From Auriscalpium vulgare (lineage: Eukaryota; Basidiomycota; Agaricomycetes; Russulales; Auriscalpiaceae), in NCBI GenBank assembly GCA_019915015.1, contig JAHBBC010000021.1, positions 124,001-188,000 on the forward strand: 64,000 nt of DNA. Reading direction: 5' to 3'. The notes under the pieces were generated by a model. It did no database searches. It was not told the origin of the DNA and saw only the letters and a list, made by a program, of their open reading frames with translations. Below, in pieces: positions 11,530 to 23,600 of this stretch. Position 1 is the stretch's first letter. Every line of letters starts with the position of its first letter. Position numbers and translations under genes: made by a program.

Positions 11530-13923
11530 TCATGCTGTCGCAGACAGCATCAACTTCTTCGACGGCGGAGTACCATCTTCCACCTTCACCGCTGTGAAAT
11601 CAGTTTCTATCTTACGCTTTCCTAGATTGGAGGCGGGCGACGGAGACTTGGACTTCACCACGCGAGATGATGGGTCGTCAGGAGTGCCCGAGCGACTGCC
11701 GTCAGCGAGACCTTGCCGTAGCCGTGCGACGAGAGCGGTAGAGGTCGACAGGGAGCTGAGCGCGTCCGCGTGGCACGTCGCATGGAATATCTAAGTGAAA
11801 GACTGTACGTTAGTAGACGTTCAGGATGATACAATAAGTATGTCATACCCGTCCATCTTCGGCTTTAACAGCATTCCTCCATACCCACTCCTCGTCATCC
11901 TCGTTGAACTCGGACTTCAGTGTCTCCTTACAAATTGGACAGGCTATATGCTTCGCCTCGTCACCAGGAGGCACGACCACAGACTGGGCGCGTAGCTCTG
12001 CGCCGCGCTTCGCGGCCTCGGCAGCAGCCACAACCTTCACATTCAGAGGTCGAGAAGGGTCTGCAGACTCTTTGCCTTTACTACTAGCAGAAACGTCATG
12101 TACCCAATCCTGTGCGGCGCAATCAGTTCGAGCCGAAAGCGGACGAGTCGGTTAAACATACCTCCACGCCTACGAACCAGCTTCGGCTGTGACCACGTCC
12201 TAAATTCTGATTCGCCCTACGGTTCTGCCTGAAGTGCACGTCGAGATGGCTTTCCATCGTCTTCTTGCCCTGGGTCGTATCAGGGAACCTGATACCACAT
12301 TGCTTGCATTGCACCGGTAAGCGGTCATATAGGATGTGAACTATATTCGGCTTAGTCCTGTGCAGAGCGTCAGCAAAGCGAGCTACCACTGGCTCAACAA
12401 AGGAACTCACTTTGTGATATCCGTGCTGGTGAACTTGATGTTCTCCGAGAAGATAGCTTCCCTATACTCCCGTGCGGCTTCCCGACTCGGATCGGCCTCA
12501 GCTTCGGCCTGTGAAACCGAGGCAGTGGTTCCCGCGCCGACAGGTGTTCCTCCTGACGAGCCCCATCCCGCTTTGGCAAGCGTGTCGAGCAGGCTAGAGA
12601 TGTTGCTTGGGACAGCAACTGGTCCTGACGGCGCCGGTGCGGACAACAATCCGGTATACGAGCTAGATGGCTCAGATGATGGCACGACAGGCTTTGGAGC
12701 AGGCGGATACGAAGTTCCTGAATGCAGTACTGGGGGCATTGGCGTCCCTCGATCATGAGAGTAGGATACTGGAAGTGGGTACGTCGCAGCAGATGGATAC
12801 GAAGCAGGGGCGACTGGAGCTGCAGACAGTGGAGGTGGGGGGCGGGCAAGACTCTGCAGTTCTGAGCGAATCTCCACGAGGTGTTGCTGCGAAACTCCGT
12901 CTTCAACCACTGATCGCAACTGTTGTGCGGGATAAGTTGGAGGGTGTGGCAGATGCATCGTAACCTGACGCACCTGTTGTAGAATCGCGAGCGTGTTCCG
13001 AGCCTCGGTGTCGTACGGGTTGATCTGAAGTTTCTGCTGAGTCTGATTGAGGGTAGTATTGAGCTCGCCGAGCACTTGAGCTTTAGCTATGAAATCGCGC
13101 CGTGAGGTCTGTGCGCGACAGACGTCAGATTTAGTGTCGATACAGTGAATGCGTGTGTAACGCACCTCTGGTGTAGCCCCGGATCCCCACAATTGGCGCT
13201 CTAGTGCGCTCTGAACACCTGCACCAAATAGCTGGCGTCCATTAGGACCGCCGTTCCGCCATGTTAGGAGCATCTCTTCCATCTTCGTGCGGGTAGAGGG
13301 ATCAACCTGGTCGTAAGACTCGAGAAAGAGAGGAGAGACCCTGGAGCCGAAGATAGGCCCGAATGGCTCGTATACATTCTTCGAGATGGCGTCGATGAGG
13401 TAGAAAGCGGGCAGCTTCATCCATGGCGGTACCTGTGCAACAAGGAACATGAGTCAGCAATGCCTGGGAATGTGAAACAACAAAGGCAGGGTGCAGGCCA
13501 TCACAACGACGCCGTGGCATGCCTGCGACGACGTTCAGGCTTCATTTGTCGCACTGCTCAATACATGGCTACGGCTACGACTATAGGTACTACATTGCCA
13601 GATGGACACCGCCCACCCATGAGGCGCCAGAGCGCAGGCGATAGATAAAGACTCACCCTGCGGATATGAGATTCAATGCAAGAGACCGCCACGTCTGCCC
13701 ACCTACTATAATCCTGCGCATAGAGAGAGAGACCCTGTATAACGGGCCTCGAATTCTCTGTCAACTCGGCAAGTCGCGCTGAGTAATCGCGACGGAAGGT
13801 ACTTGGATCCACCGGATAGATGGCCGACGTCGAGGGATAGGCGTAGGAAGGGGCATGGGGAGGATAGCCGTGGACGGGATACGATGTTTGCTGATATGCG
13901 GGAACCTGGGAGTACATGGACAT
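11530..13923 (-). CDS. PCF11: Pcf11-like mRNA cleavage and termination factor
   Basis: Pcf11 is a subunit of cleavage factor IA; it binds the RNA polymerase II CTD and acts in 3'-end cleavage and termination. Exons 13657-13923, 13166-13432, 12411-13108, 12162-12357, 11849-12109 and 11530-11790 give 649 residues. The N-terminal CID domain is clear (DYSARLAELTENSRPVIQGL, then VPPWMKLPAFYLIDAISKNV). Gln/Pro/Ser-rich linker follows, then two zinc fingers: CKQCGIRF with downstream His residues, and CPICKETL with a later CHAD. The C-terminus is basic/Ser-Pro. A second stop-free, in-frame intron candidate lies inside the third exon (12920-12973); see findings. It is head-to-head with RPL9. Confidence 0.92.
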
Positions 13924-14369
13924 TGTGAGGCGACTCAGACCAGATGAAAATTGATCGTTAAGGTCGCAGGATGCAGAGGTCGTCTGAACAAGAGCGCCGC
14001 GCACTATCACTGACGATAAATCGCAGCAGGCCACCAATCCTCACGACACAGTCAAGAGAGAGGTGGTGGTTCGGAGCAACAACGCAGATAGCCCACCTGC
14101 GCCCGCGGCCCGCGTGATGACGTCTTTAAACTCCGATTCGCAAACTCAATTTCCAGCCACCCAGAGCTGCTGCCCGCCACCGCCGCCGACAACCTCAAGA
14201 CCTCTATATTCACAAGGTGAGCACTCGTTCTAACTTCTTTGTGTGTGCTGGAGGCTATGGATCGGCGGTGGATGATTGGGAGTGGCTGGAAAGGACAGTG
14301 GAAGGGTGGATGCGACGCGTCAGGTGTGGATTGACTAAAGGCGCTGCGCTAACAGTGTATGCTCGTCAG
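13924..14369 (+). promoter_or_regulatory. Divergent promoter PCF11/RPL9 with 5'-UTR exon and leader intron of RPL9
   Basis: A CRE-like TGACGTC lies at 14118-14124. The RPL9 leader ends at a strong donor (ACAAG|GTGAGC, about 14217) and the leader intron closes with CAG directly against the ATG at 14370. No other gene seen. Confidence 0.6.
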
Positions 14370-15094
14370 ATGCGCGACGTTCTCAAGACAGAAGAGCTCG
14401 AAATCCCGGAGGGCGTCGACGTCTCCATCAAGTCCCGTGTTATCATCGTCTCTGGGCCCCGAGGGACGCTCACGAAGAACGTCCGCCATGTGAACATGGA
14501 CATCCGTCTTCTGAAGGGCAAGACAAAGAAGGTCACCCTTGCCGTCTGGCAGGGCAACCGGAAACACGTCGCCTGCCTGCGCACAATCAAGTCGTTGATT
14601 GAGAACATGGCCACTGGCGTCACGAAGGTGCGTTTTACCCTTGCCTGCATAAACTGCCTCTGACTCATTGCGATGCAGGGTTTCCTGTACAAAATGCGCA
14701 CAGTATACGCACATTTCCCTATCAACTGCATCATTCAGGACGACGGCCGTGCTGTTGAGATCCGGAATTTCCTGGGGGAGAAGGTAAGAGTCTTTTTTTT
14801 CTCCGGTGCTCCTCTTACCGATCTCCAACCGTCAGACCGTGCGCCATGTGAAGATGCTAGAGGGTGTGACAATCTCGGAGAGTAAGGCTCAGAAGGATGA
14901 GCTAATTCTGGAGGGCCCGGACATCGAGAACGTCTCGCAGTCCGGTACGTCCTTGCTGTATATTCGTGAGCATTTATTCATGATCACTTGTAGCGGCGTC
15001 TATCCAAGGTATATGCCGCGTCCGGAACAAGGATATCCGCAAATTCTTGGATGGCATCTATGTGTCCGAGAAGACAACGATCGACACGGAGTAG
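14370..15094 (+). CDS. RPL9: 60S ribosomal protein L9 (uL6)
   Basis: A cytosolic large-subunit ribosomal protein near the P-stalk base. Four coding exons (14370-14627, 14679-14783, 14836-14944, 14994-15094) give 190 residues, the family length. It begins [16 protein letters not shown] and continues with [42 protein letters not shown] and a C-terminal [18 protein letters not shown], all typical of eukaryotic L9. The start codon abuts the acceptor of a 5'-UTR intron. Confidence 0.97.
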
Positions 15095-15277
15095 GGTGAC
15101 GTACATGGGCCTCAGACTCAAAAGTTTAGCATATCCTATGTTGCGATCACCATTCATTGTCTATGATCACACCATGATTCATGCCCACATCATTTCATAT
15201 GGTTGACTTTACACGTCGACGAAGCATTCATTATTGTGCGCTGTTACTATATCACTCGCCGACTGCAGAGTTCACCT

Positions 15278-16289
15278 TCATGGAATGAAAGGAATCAACG
15301 TGCCGACGCGCTTTCTGTAAGCTATATACTCGTCCCCGAAGAAGTTGACTAGTAGGCGTTCTTCCTCTGTTGAGTTGTGTCAGTCGCCTGCGATATCCAA
15401 TAGAGCGTGCTTTACCTCTGATGCGCGCAGAGAAGAACTTCCAAAGTAAAGTCAGGTAAACAAAGAAGGTCACAGGGTTTTGCAGAATGAGTTGTGTCCC
15501 CAGAGACCAATAGATGAAGCCTGTGTATGACGGATGCCGAAGCCATCTACACAACGAACTGTCAGGGTGGCAAAACGGGACGGACCGACGACGAGGACTA
15601 ACGCATATATGCCGGTTGTGACTAACTGGTGATTGGGCAGTTTACGGAATGCTATGGAGTGCGAAAAGTTTGTGGACGCGTGGATCATGGCTCCTGACCG
15701 CAACGCCTGTGCGGCCCATGTCACAAGGACGCCTAAGAAAAACGTTGGCCTGCAAGTCTGCAGTGACTAAGTTTGGCTCACCAATTGGCGTTATATACGC
15801 GTGGCTCTTCCATGAGGGTTTGAAATAAAGAGTGAGGAGGTACTCGGATAGCGCAATGACATTTGCAACGTGATACATGTAGCCATTATTCAGAAGAAAC
15901 GCTGGGGAGCAGGTACCGCGTTAGGGATGCAGGAAAGAAGACATGCGATTGGGCTCACAGTCTACGCTGCATTTCTCTCTGTTCCATCCTGCGGTGACAG
16001 CAAACTCGCCCCAATGAAAGGCGGCCCATGAAAGAACGAAGAGGCCGACTTGATAGGTCAACCCCCAGTTGGGTGGATCGGCATAGGTGACGAGGATAGC
16101 GCCGACCGTAAAGAGGCTTCCAAGGAAGAAAGAGATGAGGGATGCGACGAGCGGCGTGTTTGGGATTGAGCCATACGGCTGGCGTACGGAGAGCGTAGGG
16201 ACTGTCTCCAAGGGGAGACTTTGCTGAAATTGCCGCTGGCGCAGGCGTTGTTCAAGTCCGTCGAGTACAGCACCGTTCTCCTCACTCAT
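15278..16289 (-). CDS. STE14: Protein-S-isoprenylcysteine O-methyltransferase (ICMT)
   Basis: This ER membrane enzyme methylates the C-terminal prenylcysteine of CaaX proteins such as Ras and mating pheromones, using S-adenosylmethionine. Five exons (15959-16289, 15782-15901, 15603-15732, 15416-15546, 15278-15366) give 266 residues. There are several membrane helices (LVASLISFFLGSLFTVGAIL; LTYQVGLFVLSWAAFHWGEF). The ICMT signature is complete: MIHASTNFSHSIAF, HQLVTTGIYAWLRHPSYTGF, and the C-terminal REEERLLVNFFGDEYIAYRK with the acidic catalytic pair. The start is the first Met of the hydrophilic N-terminus. It diverges from the EF-G2 gene across 189 bp. In basidiomycetes it is expected to act on lipopeptide pheromones, which is known family biology rather than seen here. 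Confidence 0.95.
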
Positions 16290-16478
16290 GACGTTGGAAA
16301 ACGCGGTGGGTAGTCGAAGATGAAAGCGAAAGCGAAGGTGTATATGTGAACAATAGCGACATCTCACGGCGCCTCAGACAAAGCCCAGTATTGTTTTTGG
16401 CGAAGAATGTAGTTGTTTGCCTTTGTTAGTTTCCGAGTTGTGCTAAGTACGCCTCGGCATCTCGGCTACACATGGGAT

Positions 16479-19016
16479 ATGTTCTTGCTGTGCGGCCTCG
16501 TATCCTCTAGCTGCTCGCGGCAGGCATCGCGCGTAGTCGCCCGTGGATACTCCAGCACTGTCCGGCATGATCCTCTCAAAACGCGGAATCTCGCAGTCGT
16601 GGCCCACATTGGTATTCCATCCGCTCTGAGCAAATGCAAGGTCTGACCACACGTCTCCAGATTCAGGAAAGACGACGCTGACAGAATCCATTCTCCTCAA
16701 GTCATCTTACCTCACAACCTCCGGATCTGTCGACACAGGGAGTACCACGACGGACTTCTTACCCGCCGAGCGCGAGAGAGGTATCACGATTCAATCCGCC
16801 AGCATACCCGTCCACTGGAAGCACTGGACCTACAACCTCATCGACACTCCGGGACATGCTGACTTTGGAATGGAAGTTGAAAGCGCCAGCCGTGTCGTTG
16901 ACGGTGCGATAGTCTTGATTGACTCTGTTGAAGGTGTCGAAGCGCAGACCAAGGGCGTTTGGCAGCAGCTAGATAGGTGAGCAGGTGAGCTACAGCCGTC
17001 GGAGTCTCTCAGCTTATGCCTTTCTTACTAGGTACGGCGTTTCTACGAGGATCTTGTTCATGAACAAGCTCGATCGTCCGGGAGCATCATACCATTCCTC
17101 ACTGCTCTCTACGTTGTCACACCGCATCCACCCCAAACCAACGGTTCTCACCGTGCCGGTCGCATCCTTTGATGCGGAGGACTATGCACGCGCTGAACCT
17201 GGGATTCAAGGCATTGTCGACCTCGTAAAATGGGAGCTTTGGAAATGGGCACCAGACGGGACAAGTTCTCGGCGCCCGCTACCTACGGACGCGGATGCCC
17301 TCAGTGGCACAGGGCTGTTTCCACCAAATCACCCCATGGTGGCGCACCTCCCTGAAGCGCGGGCGCAGCTGGTAGAGAATCTTGCCATGCATTCTGACGA
17401 GCTGATGGAGCACATTTTGGATCTGCCTTCTTCGCCCTCCGCGTACCTCACCGTGCCACCTGCGACGCTCCTGCCGCACCTTCGTGCCGCAACTTTACGC
17501 TCAGATATCCTGCCAGTCATCTGTGGATCCGCTATCCGACATATTGGCACGGAGATTGTCTTGGACTACGCAGGAGAACTGCTGGCTAGCCCTGTCGATG
17601 TTTCACACACAGCACAGACCAGCAAGTCTCCCGTCCGTGCTCTCGCATGGAAAGTTGCCTGGGACAAGAAGAAAGGTTGGATGACATTCGTGCGAGTGTA
17701 CTCCGGTAAGATTGAATCTCCTGTGTCGATCGTAGTGCTGAGCGATTTTGGCAGGAACCGTCACTCGACAGAGCGTGCTCATGAATTCCACCCGCAATGC
17801 CAAGGAGCGAGTCTCCAAGCTCTTGCTCCTGTATGCCTCAGAAACCCATGAGGTAGACGAGCTGCCATTTGGATCTGTAGGTGTCATCCTCGGATTGAAG
17901 GAAACCCGCACAGGCGACACCCTTGTATCCACCCGTGGGTCCTCGGACGAGTCTTCTCCCATGGGCAACATCATTCCTCCGCCCGCCGTCATGTCGGCTT
18001 CCGTCATCCCGCAATCCCACGCAGACCTGGAACCCGTGGAGCAGGCATTACACGCCCTAAGTCGCACCGACCCTTCTGTGCGCATCGAGGCACATGAGGG
18101 CCAGATCCTCGTACATGGTCTTGGAGCTCTACACCTGGAGATTGTGGAGGGGCGCCTGCGAGATGAATGGGGCACGCGTTTTGAATTCGGGAAACGGCGC
18201 GTCAGCTACCGGGAAGGCCTTGGTCCTCCAGGTGCTGGGCCACGACCCTCGGACGTTTGGACAGCCACTGTGGGGGGCAAATCCGTGGCCACATCCGTTT
18301 CTTTCACCCTTCGACCCTTGGAAGACGATGAAGATGGTGACCCTGCGTGGGAGGGAAACGTAGTTCTACGAGAAGACGGGCGACCACTGCTGAGTCCAGA
18401 CGCATTCTTCGACGCCCAGGATCCATTCATGCACATATCCCGCGGCATAGCTAGCGCCTTGTCCAATTCACCGCACACCGCCCTGCCGCTCTCACGCATT
18501 CACGTCGAAGTCTCGTCGTTTTCGTATCCGCCGGACGTGTCCCCATCTGTACTTGCTGGCGCCAGTTCGATTATCTTGCGCAACGAGATCCGGGCTCGAG
18601 CCATGGGCCCTTTGATGGAACCTTTCATACAGTTGCGCATCTCCGTGGGTGAAGAAACCCTGGGGAAGGTCGTCAAAGATCTCACTGAACAAGGCGGCGA
18701 GGTCCTTGACATGGCTGGTGCGACTATTTCATCTGACGGAGACGCGACCATGCCGTATCCGCGGGAAGGTGTGTACGTTCCACCGAAGTGGATGTCTCCC
18801 TCGACTATGGGTGCAGCTGTGAATGCGGATATCCACGCCCTGCGCCTCAGACGATCCGTCACTGCGGTGGCGCCGCTCAGCCGCATGTTGGACTTTTCGA
18901 CACGTCTGCGCGCGCTGTCGGGTGGCCACGGTCACTTTGAGATGAGCGGTGAGGGGTTCAGAACAGTCAATCATGCAAGGCAGCAGGAGATCTTGCGTGA
19001 GATCGGCAGAGCATAG
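16479..19016 (+). CDS. MEF2: Mitochondrial elongation factor G2 / ribosome-recycling GTPase
   Basis: Mef2/GFM2 is the mitochondrial EF-G paralogue that recycles ribosomes after termination. Four exons (16479-16611, 16661-16976, 17032-17705, 17755-19016) give 794 residues. The N-terminus ([20 protein letters not shown]) is basic and Ser-rich like a mitochondrial presequence. GTPase motifs: [12 protein letters not shown] (G1, across the first splice), [20 protein letters not shown] (G2), [12 protein letters not shown] (G3) and MNKLDRPGA (G4). Domain IV and C-terminal domain V ([10 protein letters not shown]... [10 protein letters not shown]) follow. Presence of recycling-type rather than translocase-type function is inferred from the best remembered match. 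Confidence 0.92.
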
Positions 19017-19062
19017 ATATTTAGATGAGTAGTAGTGCCTCCACATCACAGTGTAGTAATCA

Positions 19063-20686
19063 TCATAGCTCCCTGGCCTCGTCCGCGTCGGCAAAGAATA
19101 CTGCGCCCTCAAACTCGTCGTCATCCTCCGCGCCCGCGCCTATGCCGCCCGTCGCGCTGATGATTTGGCTGAACTGCAGAAGCTCCGCATTCTCACCGTA
19201 CATAGCCTCCATGTCGTACTCCCACTCCGGCTGCGCTGGCACCGGATCGTCGAAAAGCGGCACAGGCGGTATGCGCGCTCGCAACGCCTCATTGACCTCT
19301 CTGTCGTCATCGTCTGGAAGGAACAGCGGCGTCCGCGCGCGCTGTGCCGCGCCGCCGGACGGCACGAAGTCAGCGGGTGCAATGCTCGGCGCTCGGACTG
19401 TCGTGGAGGAGGGTGCGAGCGACGGTGCGCGCGAGGCAGCGCGCTGCGGCGGCCAGGGCTCGACAACGACGCAGAGACAGCGCCCAGAGATCGAGAAACC
19501 TTGGTACTTGAGCTGTAGCGACAGCTTAGGCTTCGGCTCTTCGTCCTCCTCGATCTCGATGATGGTCGGCTGGACGGGGGCGGTACCTTCCGCTGAAGTC
19601 TCCAGGTCTAGTCTAGGCTCCTCAATCTCATCCTTTACCGTAGAGGGATATTGGTTGGAAGCGTCTTGAACCTGATGAGGAGGGTCTTCAGCCAGAGTAG
19701 AGTCGAAGAGCGGGTCTTTGTCGATTTCAAACGCATCGTCTGCGTCGCCGTCGGCCATCTCTATATCCTCTCCATAGTCCTCTGCGTAGTTTCCAGCGAC
19801 GGGTTTCTTCGCTCTGGAAGACCTTCTAGGTGCCGGCGTGATAGAAGTCGGACCCGCATTGGCTTCGCCGTCTCCAGAAGTCCTGTCCTCTTCTTGCGTA
19901 GCCCTCTTCTTTGCCTGCGTTTTGCGTTTCTTCCCCGCTGCCGAGCCGGTTGCCTTGGGAGTCGCCGCGGACTGCCTTCTGCGACTCTTGCCTGATTCGG
20001 CGACCACGTCGGTGCGCGGTGTTGGAGTAGGTGGCGGTGGACGCGTGTCTAAGACAAAGTTCCTGCGCTGGAAAGACAAGCCTGAGTTGAGCAGGCCGTG
20101 TGTATGCCAAATGATCACACAAACTTTGATCAAAACCGCATGAGGCTCTGTTTGTCGGAAGAAGTACGCGAACTGGTATGTTTCTGCCTGACAGTCAGTT
20201 TGCAGTGGTGACGGTGAGGCACTGCCTGAGTGTCACCTACCTCCCCTGTGGACGTCCACCGACCCTTTCTTTGCATTTGACGATGCCCCAGCTCCTGGCG
20301 TCACATCCGCTTCTGCCCTCATCTTCGGAATGATCCTATTGCAGCAGCTGATCAGTCAACGGGAACGCACGCAAGGAGCGGTGACCGTACTTGGGTTTCA
20401 GATCGGCGAGGACATATTGGAGAACTCTATCAGACATCCAGCTGACATGGCGATCGTCCAGATAGACCTGAGTGCGTGATTAGGTGTCGGTGGGTGCAGG
20501 CAAGATGGGTGTGTACTCGCGTAGAGCGGCAAGACTGCTGAGGCCGAGATGCGCAGGTAGTACGAGTTGCGAGTGTGGAATGACATTGCAGGTGGTACAG
20601 CAGGCCGCAAGCGAGCGCAAAGGAGCCCAGTCGACGCCGCGAAGTGAAGTGGTTGACGTTCGCCGTTCAAATTTGAAGTGGCGCAT
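19063..20686 (-). CDS. Unrecognised acidic, probably nuclear protein
   Basis: I do not recognise this protein. A consistent model has five exons (20564-20686, 20391-20468, 20241-20335, 20125-20183, 19063-20067). The N-terminal part looks globular and conserved in style (VYLDDRHVSWMSDRVLQYVL, then TYQFAYFFRQTEPHAVLIKR). After that come a Pro/Thr stretch, strong basic clusters (GKSRRRQSAATPK; AGKKRKTQAKKRATQ), which resemble nuclear localisation signals, and long Asp/Glu-rich tracts. Near the end is another ordered stretch (KPKLSLQLKYQGFSISGRC; PEWEYDMEAMYGENAELLQF). The first exon is the least sure part. It is tail-to-tail with the EF-G2 gene, 46 bp apart. Confidence 0.6.
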
Positions 20687-21017
20687 AAACTCGACGCGAC
20701 GTGATCATGACTCCGCGAGCTCAGGCTGTGCGACCGACTCGGAGTAGTCTCCGTGGCTGACCTTACCACAGAAGACAGTCGTTCTGTTCTGTAAGGACTC
20801 GGAGGTGAACCGTAGATTGATCACAGCCAAAGACAGCACAGCATCATGAAATAAAGCAAAATCGGTCCCTCCCCGTGGCAACAGCCTCGGAGCTCGTAGA
20901 TATAGCAGTGAGTATTAAGGTACAGGTTATGTTTTCCAGGCGCGTGAAGTCGTATATAAATTGGCGTTAAATGAAATCCATCTCCCCCGCACGGGATATA
21001 TGCTCGTAAAATGTTGC

Positions 21018-21574
21018 TCAGTGGGGTGGCACGATCATCTCCTCCTCGATCTTGATTCCCGGAGTGTGCACGGGGACGTTCGCCGTCTTCTCTCCCCGCG
21101 GGGTGCTTGTCCCAGGGGTCGCTGAGGCCTCGCAATGGTCGCCGTGACCCGTACCCTCAGCGGCTCGGTGCTTCAATTCCTCCTTGTCATCCATCTCAAG
21201 GGCACGGCGCAAGGCTGCCTCGATTTTGGCTGTGCGTTTAGTTTTCTTGCCGCCCTGCCAAATGAAAACACCTGCTCCGATTCCGCATCCGAACGCTGCC
21301 GGAATGAGCAAACCGGTGGTCCAATCCGGGCGACGGAAGCTAGCGGACAAGGAGATTTAGAAAAGCTTGGCGTCTCAGATGCAAAAATATGCGGACCGGT
21401 TCATGGACCACTGGCAGGCCGCAAGGATGATCTGGAAGAAGGAGTTCCCGTCGTTCAGAGCACAGATGATGAGGGCCAAGCTGCCGACAAGCCATGTTAG
21501 ACAGACGAAAGCTACCTCTCAGTAACATTGGACACGCACTTGATCGGGAAAGCCTGTGGTATCATCGTTAGCAT
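21018..21574 (-). CDS. Small two-helix membrane protein of unknown function
   Basis: Not recognised. Three exons (21516-21574, 21397-21480, 21018-21339) join in frame to 154 residues starting MLTMIPQAFPIKCVSN. Two hydrophobic segments are visible (ESLALIICALNDGNSFFQII and GLLIPAAFGCGIGAGVFIWQ), followed by a charged tail with KIEAALRRALEMDDKEELKH that could form a helix. The size and layout would suit an organelle-membrane or complex subunit, but nothing more specific can be said. Confidence 0.6.
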
Positions 21575-21722
21575 TCGTAGCAATGAGCAATGTGTTTAAT
21601 ATGACTGACTCTGTGCGTCTCGGTTCCGTGTGGCCTGTACCACGTCTGCGACTTCGCGAATTCTTTCTGTTCTATACGTATATAGACAGATCAAACGAAC
21701 GAAAAACGATGATGGCAAGGGA

Positions 21723-23170
21723 TTACGCACGGTGGTGCAGATCGGCCTGGTCCTTGTCGCTAAGCACGTGTACATAGTGTGGGTCGTACAACGGATCGGG
21801 TAAATCGTCTTCGTCATACAGCTCCGGTAGCCCAGCCTTCCTACGCAACTTGCGCGTGAGCTTCTTGTATCGCCAGACCTTATACATCCGGTATGTGTCG
21901 ACGGCGCGCCATGGGATTAATCCGATACCGGTCACGCAGAACAGACCTACAACATCATGAAGCGAAGTCGCAAAGTCAACTATGGGAAGCACATACCGCA
22001 CTCAATCTGCGAGCAAACTTCGACCCAAAAGTCCTGCTGAGTCTTGTTGTGCAGATTGATCATTTTGAGGAGGAAAATAACAATGGCGGCACCCCAAAAC
22101 ACTACGCAAAATGTGAGCAATGCACTTCCGCCATGAGCATAAGCAACGACCGCACCGACGAGGAACCCGTAGATACCAAACAAGATCTGGTTGTCAAAGT
22201 TAGCGTTTCCAGCCGTTGTTCAAATCCTAGGGACATACGCCGACGGCTAACAGAGTGCCAGTGAGCACACATGCAAGCACAAAGAGCGGAGCATGCGATC
22301 AAGAACTTACGAGTCTTCAAGAACGCCCAAACGCCCTTCAGGATACGACGATAGTTTTGCTTGCGCTTAAGGACGTCCTCAACATGGCGGTCGAGGTCGT
22401 CCGTGCTGCCCGATCCGCCAGAGGATGCATCTGCATCACGGGCTGGAAGGACAATGACCGGTTTGCGCGAGTAGAACGACAATGGCGGGCTGAAAGGCCG
22501 TCAGGAGTGACATTTTGCAACAGTCCCGACCAAACGCACATGAGGATTGCATTGGCGGTGTTGGCCAGAGCGGAGACGGTAGCGACCTGTGGGTCTGAGA
22601 GCAAGCGCGTCAGTGGAGCGCATTGCAAAGGCACGGGCGCTAGCTACCAATGACATCGAGATGTTCAACAACGTCGTGGTCATGGTGCTCATCTGGGTCA
22701 TGCCACTCGTCCGAATCATCGTCAGTCTCCTCGTCGTCGTCGTCGTCGAGGCGAGAGTGCGAATCGTGGGAGGTGAGGGCATCGTGGACATGGCTCAATC
22801 TGCGGCCATGGGGATGGGACTGGGCAGGAGCAGGGACGGCAACGGCTGCCTGGACGCCCTCGTATATGACTTCGTCGTGGACATTGGCGCTGGGTGGACG
22901 CGGGGAGCCGGGTGTGTCGGAGGCGACAGAGCGCTGTGTGACGGAGGAGCGGCGGAGGTGGCGAGAGATTCTGCTCTCCCGAGCGGCGGCGGCGGGAGGG
23001 TATGGCCTGAGATGGGTGTCGTCGCCGCTGGGGGTGCGGGAGGGAGCGACGGGGGGAGGGGGCTCTACGACGGAGAGTGCGCGGCGGCGGGGCGGGTCTT
23101 GTGCGGCGGCGGGGGCATCGTCGCGCAGGGACGAGTAGGCGTGCTTGCGTCTGACGCGGATGGACTGCAT
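21723..23170 (-). CDS. Conserved fungal integral membrane protein with an 8-nt microexon
   Basis: Seven exons (22648-23170, 22540-22594, 22311-22489, 22239-22246, 22156-22186, 21997-22101, 21723-21946) sum to exactly 375 codons. The N-terminal third is Ser/Pro/Arg-rich with an Asp/Glu/His-rich run and is probably disordered. After it come HVEDVLKRKQNYRRILKGVW and a hydrophobic core (IYGFLVVFWGAAIVIFLLKM; CALFCVTG-like GLFCVTGIGLIPWRAVDTYR), then a basic helix (KLTRKLRRKAGLP) and an acidic C-terminus. This arrangement matches an uncharacterised membrane-protein family found widely in fungi. The fourth exon is only 8 nt and is required to keep the frame. The start may also lie further upstream (in-frame Met near 23290). 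Confidence 0.8.
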
Positions 23171-23600
23171 GTTGGAGGGGCTGGCGAGTGGTGGTCCGAG
23201 CACAAGCCAGGCCGCAGGATAAAAGAGCGCGGCGGCGGGCCCGCAATCTGCCTGCCGTCCCATTCGTATCACGTGCGTCCCCGATCCCATCCGCTCTCCG
23301 AGTCCCCATACAGCATCTCGTAGCGGCGCCGCGGGCGCCGGTCCCCGACTTCGCTATAGCTGGGGTCGTGATGAAGTTATTTCGTCTGTTAGCTGAGCTG
23401 TAAACAAATCAAAAAAATCAAATATACCGTGCGCGATACAGACTAGAGATGTGCAACGAGGCAGGAGTCCATCTAATCAGATTGCTCAGCCACTAAAACT
23501 AATATCCCACGGCGCGAACTGCTTGTAGGGGACGATGCATGTTCAGCGCTGATAAGCCCTCCTCCACACTTCGTGTGTGAAGTCGGGGAACCTACAGTGC
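23171..23600. other. Intergenic, no gene seen
   Basis: Promoter side of the membrane-protein gene (GC-rich, 23171-23370) and 3' side of the PHAF1-like gene (AT-rich around 23400-23440). No recognisable motif or gene. Confidence 0.4.

Noticed and set aside
22589..23323. 244-codon plus-strand frame rich in Gly/Val/Arg
   Set aside because: It is the complement of the disordered, GC-rich first exon of the membrane-protein gene.
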